Below, in pieces: positions 15,268-17,155 of a stretch of DNA of 17,155 bases. Within the stretch, counting starts at the first letter, position 1. Each line of letters opens with the position of its first letter. Source of the stretch: DASRAJ01 sp039920305 (GTDB lineage Bacteria; Bacteroidota; Bacteroidia; Chitinophagales; UBA10324). The stretch is taken from positions 1 to 17,155 of the forward strand of contig JBDSEA010000141.1 of the NCBI GenBank assembly GCA_039920305.1, read 5' to 3'. The position numbers and the translations under genes were made by a program. The notes below the pieces were generated by a model. That model searched no databases and had not been told where the DNA came from. It worked only from the letters and a program-made list of their open reading frames with translations.

Positions 15268-16016
15268 TTCAGATTACGGGCAAGCTATCAGAACCTGCTC
15301 CAAAAATTTTGTTATCCAAAGGATCTGCAGCTGCAAAAGAATTATGTATTGCTTATGAATCAGGGGTCCGTAAATTTAAGTTTAAGAGCAGTATTTATGG
15401 GCATCCCGATGTAAAGAGAAAACTGATCGAAATTCAGAAAGGAAAGTGCTGCTTTTGTGAATCAGAGTTTCTTCATGTCAGCTATGGTGATGTAGAACAT
15501 TATCGACCAAAGGGTGGATGGATTCAGCATGATGAGCCCCTGAACGAACCTGGATATTATTGGCTTGCTTATGAATGGAGCAATCTATTATTGTCATGCT
15601 CAATTTGTAATCAAGAGTTTAAGAAGAATTCATTTCCCTTATCTAATCCTTTATTAAGGGTGTTATCCCATTCTCACGATATAGCGATTGAAAAACCTTT
15701 ACTATTAAATCCAGTTTTCGACAATCCTGAAGATCATATTGAATTCAAGGAAGAATATCCATTTGGGAAAGATGATCGGGGCAATTTAACCATCGCTATT
15801 TCCGGAATAGATCGAGAAACGATTGCAGTCAGGCGACGCGAGTTACTCAACAAGATTAAGATCATTTTTAAGCTTGCAAAAAATACTCCATCTACCCCGG
15901 ATAGGAATGAAGCAATCACTTTCTTGAAAGAGCTAGAGCAAAATTGTCTTTACGGCAAGGCAGAATATTCTGCTATGCTGAAATCCTTCTTCAGCAAAAA
16001 TCCAATTGGCCTCTGA
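15264..16016 (+). CDS. HNH endonuclease, PtuB-like (Septu anti-phage system)
   Basis: A 250-residue nuclease with the Zn-ribbon HNH pattern of the TIGR02646/PtuB group: KCCFC with the C62/C65 pair, DVEHYRPKGG with catalytic-type H79, W105-S-N107, then SCSICNQ with C112/C115 and N116, followed by KKNSFPL. The four cysteines should bind structural zinc and the beta-beta-alpha-metal site should cut nucleic acid. The C-terminal third (~170-245) is helical with no recognised domain and may contact the ATPase. Its ATG lies inside the ATPase's last codons (4-base overlap), so the two are translationally coupled. In studied Septu systems PtuB is the effector nuclease held by PtuA. Base composition is low in G/C (20 of 60 at 15661-15720), like the ATPase. 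No reverse transcriptase is nearby, which argues against a retron setting. Confidence 0.78.
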   Translation: MIQITGKLSEPAPKILLSKGSAAAKELCIAYESGVRKFKFKSSIYGHPDVKRKLIEIQKGKCCFCESEFLHVSYGDVEHYRPKGGWIQHDEPLNEPGYYWLAYEWSNLLLSCSICNQEFKKNSFPLSNPLLRVLSHSHDIAIEKPLLLNPVFDNPEDHIEFKEEYPFGKDDRGNLTIAISGIDRETIAVRRRELLNKIKIIFKLAKNTPSTPDRNEAITFLKELEQNCLYGKAEYSAMLKSFFSKNPIGL

Positions 16017-16097
16017 TACTTTAAGGTAATTGTAATATTTAAATAATTTCAATCTTACATCAGTTATTCATTGTATTATTAGCATAGCATTTCTTTC

Positions 16098-17155
16098 ATG
16101 CACATCGTCATCATCGGAAACGGAATCACTGGCATCACCACTGCCCGGCACCTTCGCAAGCTTTCTGATCATCAGATCACGGTGATCTCCTCAGAAAGCG
16201 AGCATTTTTTCTCACGCACAGCACTGATGTATGTGTATATGGGTCACATGAAATATGAGCACATCAAGCCTTATGAAGACTGGTTTTGGAAAAAGAACCG
16301 AATTGATCTTGTGTATGATCATGTTGATCTTGTGAATTTCAAAACAAAAGATTGCTTACTCAAAAGCGGAAAAAAAATTCATTATGACAAGCTCGTGATT
16401 GCTACAGGCTCCCGGCCTAACACGGTAGATATTGATTTCAGTAAATATAAAGGCGTGCAGGGCTTGTATTCTTTACAGGATTTGAAATTGATTGAAGAAA
16501 ATTCGAAAGGCATTCAGAGGGCGGTAATAATCGGCGGGGGACTCATTGGCATCGAGCTCGCAGAAATGCTTCATACCCGGAATATTCCTGTAACATTTCT
16601 GGTGAAAGATAAAGGGTATTGGAGCAATGTGCTGCCACCCGAAGAATCAAAATTAATCACGCAGCATATTCTGAACCATTGCATTGATTTAAGATTTGAA
16701 ACTCAATTTACAAGGATTAACCAGGATGAAACCGGCCGGGTAAGTTCAGTGATCACAGATAAGGGCGAGGAGATCCCCTGCCAGTTCGCAGGCATCACAA
16801 CCGGTGTAAGTCCGGCTGTTGATTTTATACGAGGCTCAGAGATAGAATGCGCGCGCGGGGTTTTGGTAAATGAATTTTTTGAAACCAGCGTTGCTGATGT
16901 TTATGCGGCAGGCGATTGTGCCGAGTTCCGAAGTCCAAAGGAAGGACAGGTGCGTATTGAGCAATTGTGGTACACAGGAAGAATGCAGGGAAGAGTGCTC
17001 GCAGCGAACTTATGTGGACAGCGCGAAGCCTATGATCGCGGCATCTGGTTCAACAGTGCTAAATTTTTTGATATCGAATACCAGACCTACGGTTTTGTGC
17101 CCTCCACATTTCCTGATGAGCTTCACTCATTTTACTGGCAGCATTCAGATGGGAA
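16098..17155 (+). CDS. FAD/NAD(P)-dependent oxidoreductase, 3' end beyond the window
   Basis: The first 352 residues of a pyridine-nucleotide-disulfide-reductase-type flavoprotein; the frame stays open to the window edge. It begins MHIVIIGNGITG with the FAD-binding GxGxxG (G7-G12), has ATGSRP (102-107), a second NAD(P)H-binding GGGLIGIELAEML (146-158), and the FAD-contacting VYAAGDCAE (268-276). No redox-active CxxxxC pair is present near the first motif, so it is not a disulfide reductase. It resembles NirB-like, rubredoxin-reductase-like or NDH-2-like enzymes; the electron acceptor cannot be assigned. The start is the first ATG after the intergenic region and leaves the FAD motif at the normal position. 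No TAnnTTTG match was seen in the 81 bases upstream. Confidence 0.85.
   Translation, partial: MHIVIIGNGITGITTARHLRKLSDHQITVISSESEHFFSRTALMYVYMGHMKYEHIKPYEDWFWKKNRIDLVYDHVDLVNFKTKDCLLKSGKKIHYDKLVIATGSRPNTVDIDFSKYKGVQGLYSLQDLKLIEENSKGIQRAVIIGGGLIGIELAEMLHTRNIPVTFLVKDKGYWSNVLPPEESKLITQHILNHCIDLRFETQFTRINQDETGRVSSVITDKGEEIPCQFAGITTGVSPAVDFIRGSEIECARGVLVNEFFETSVADVYAAGDCAEFRSPKEGQVRIEQLWYTGRMQGRVLAANLCGQREAYDRGIWFNSAKFFDIEYQTYGFVPSTFPDELHSFYWQHSDG

Noticed and set aside
13918..16097. Retron (reverse transcriptase and msr/msd RNA) around the ATPase-HNH pair
   Set aside because: No reverse transcriptase motif is encoded, and only 24 and 81 bases of non-coding DNA flank the pair.
1..17155. CRISPR array, insertion sequence, integrase or tmRNA
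   Set aside because: No spaced direct repeats, transposase or integrase motifs, or tmRNA tag region were seen in any part of the window.

Overview
The window looks like chromosomal DNA from a member of the Bacteroidota. Four independent signs agree. There is a secreted protein with a C-terminal type IX secretion sorting domain. The succinate dehydrogenase has a cytochrome b558-type single membrane subunit in the order C-A-B. A lipoprotein carries an SRK(A/Q)R...G.W pattern typical of the phylum. Several genes are preceded by the Bacteroidota promoter element TAnnTTTG at very short distances. The genus cannot be fixed from sequence alone.

Layout. Positions 1-54 are the 5' part of a minus-strand tRNA-Ile(GAT), with its promoter at 74-103. 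Then come, on the plus strand, a secreted EEP-family phosphoesterase (148-1218), an Omp28-like thiol-motif protein with a T9SS tail (1325-3361) and a lipocalin-like lipoprotein (3627-4214). A bidirectional terminator (4233-4262) separates these from a minus-strand block, which reads from high to low coordinates as DUF721/DciA-like protein (7843-8133), DtxR/MntR-type regulator (7102-7764), NRAMP transporter fused to a universal stress domain (5222-7105), FlK-like hotdog thioesterase (4722-5153) and smpB (4261-4713). The regulator and transporter overlap by 4 bases. A perfect 8-4-8 inverted repeat of the DtxR box type lies on the -33/spacer region of their promoter, so the unit reads as an autoregulated manganese/iron uptake operon.

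From 8258 the plus strand carries sdhC, sdhA and sdhB (respiratory complex II), with an unusual 245-base gap between sdhA and sdhB that appears to hold a decayed small ORF. An ABC-F ATPase with its own promoter follows (11977-13917).

The accessory part is 13942-16016: an ABC/SMC-type AAA ATPase overlapping by 4 bases an HNH endonuclease with two CxxC pairs. The pair has the architecture of the anti-phage system Septu (PtuA/PtuB). It has its own TAnnTTTG element and is clearly more AT-rich than its neighbours, consistent with horizontal acquisition between two ordinary genes. The window ends inside an FAD/NAD(P)-dependent oxidoreductase (16098 to the edge).

No CRISPR array, insertion sequence, integrase or rRNA was seen. 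The strongest leads are the Septu-like pair, the transporter-Usp fusion with its operator, and the substituted active-site-region residue in the EEP protein.
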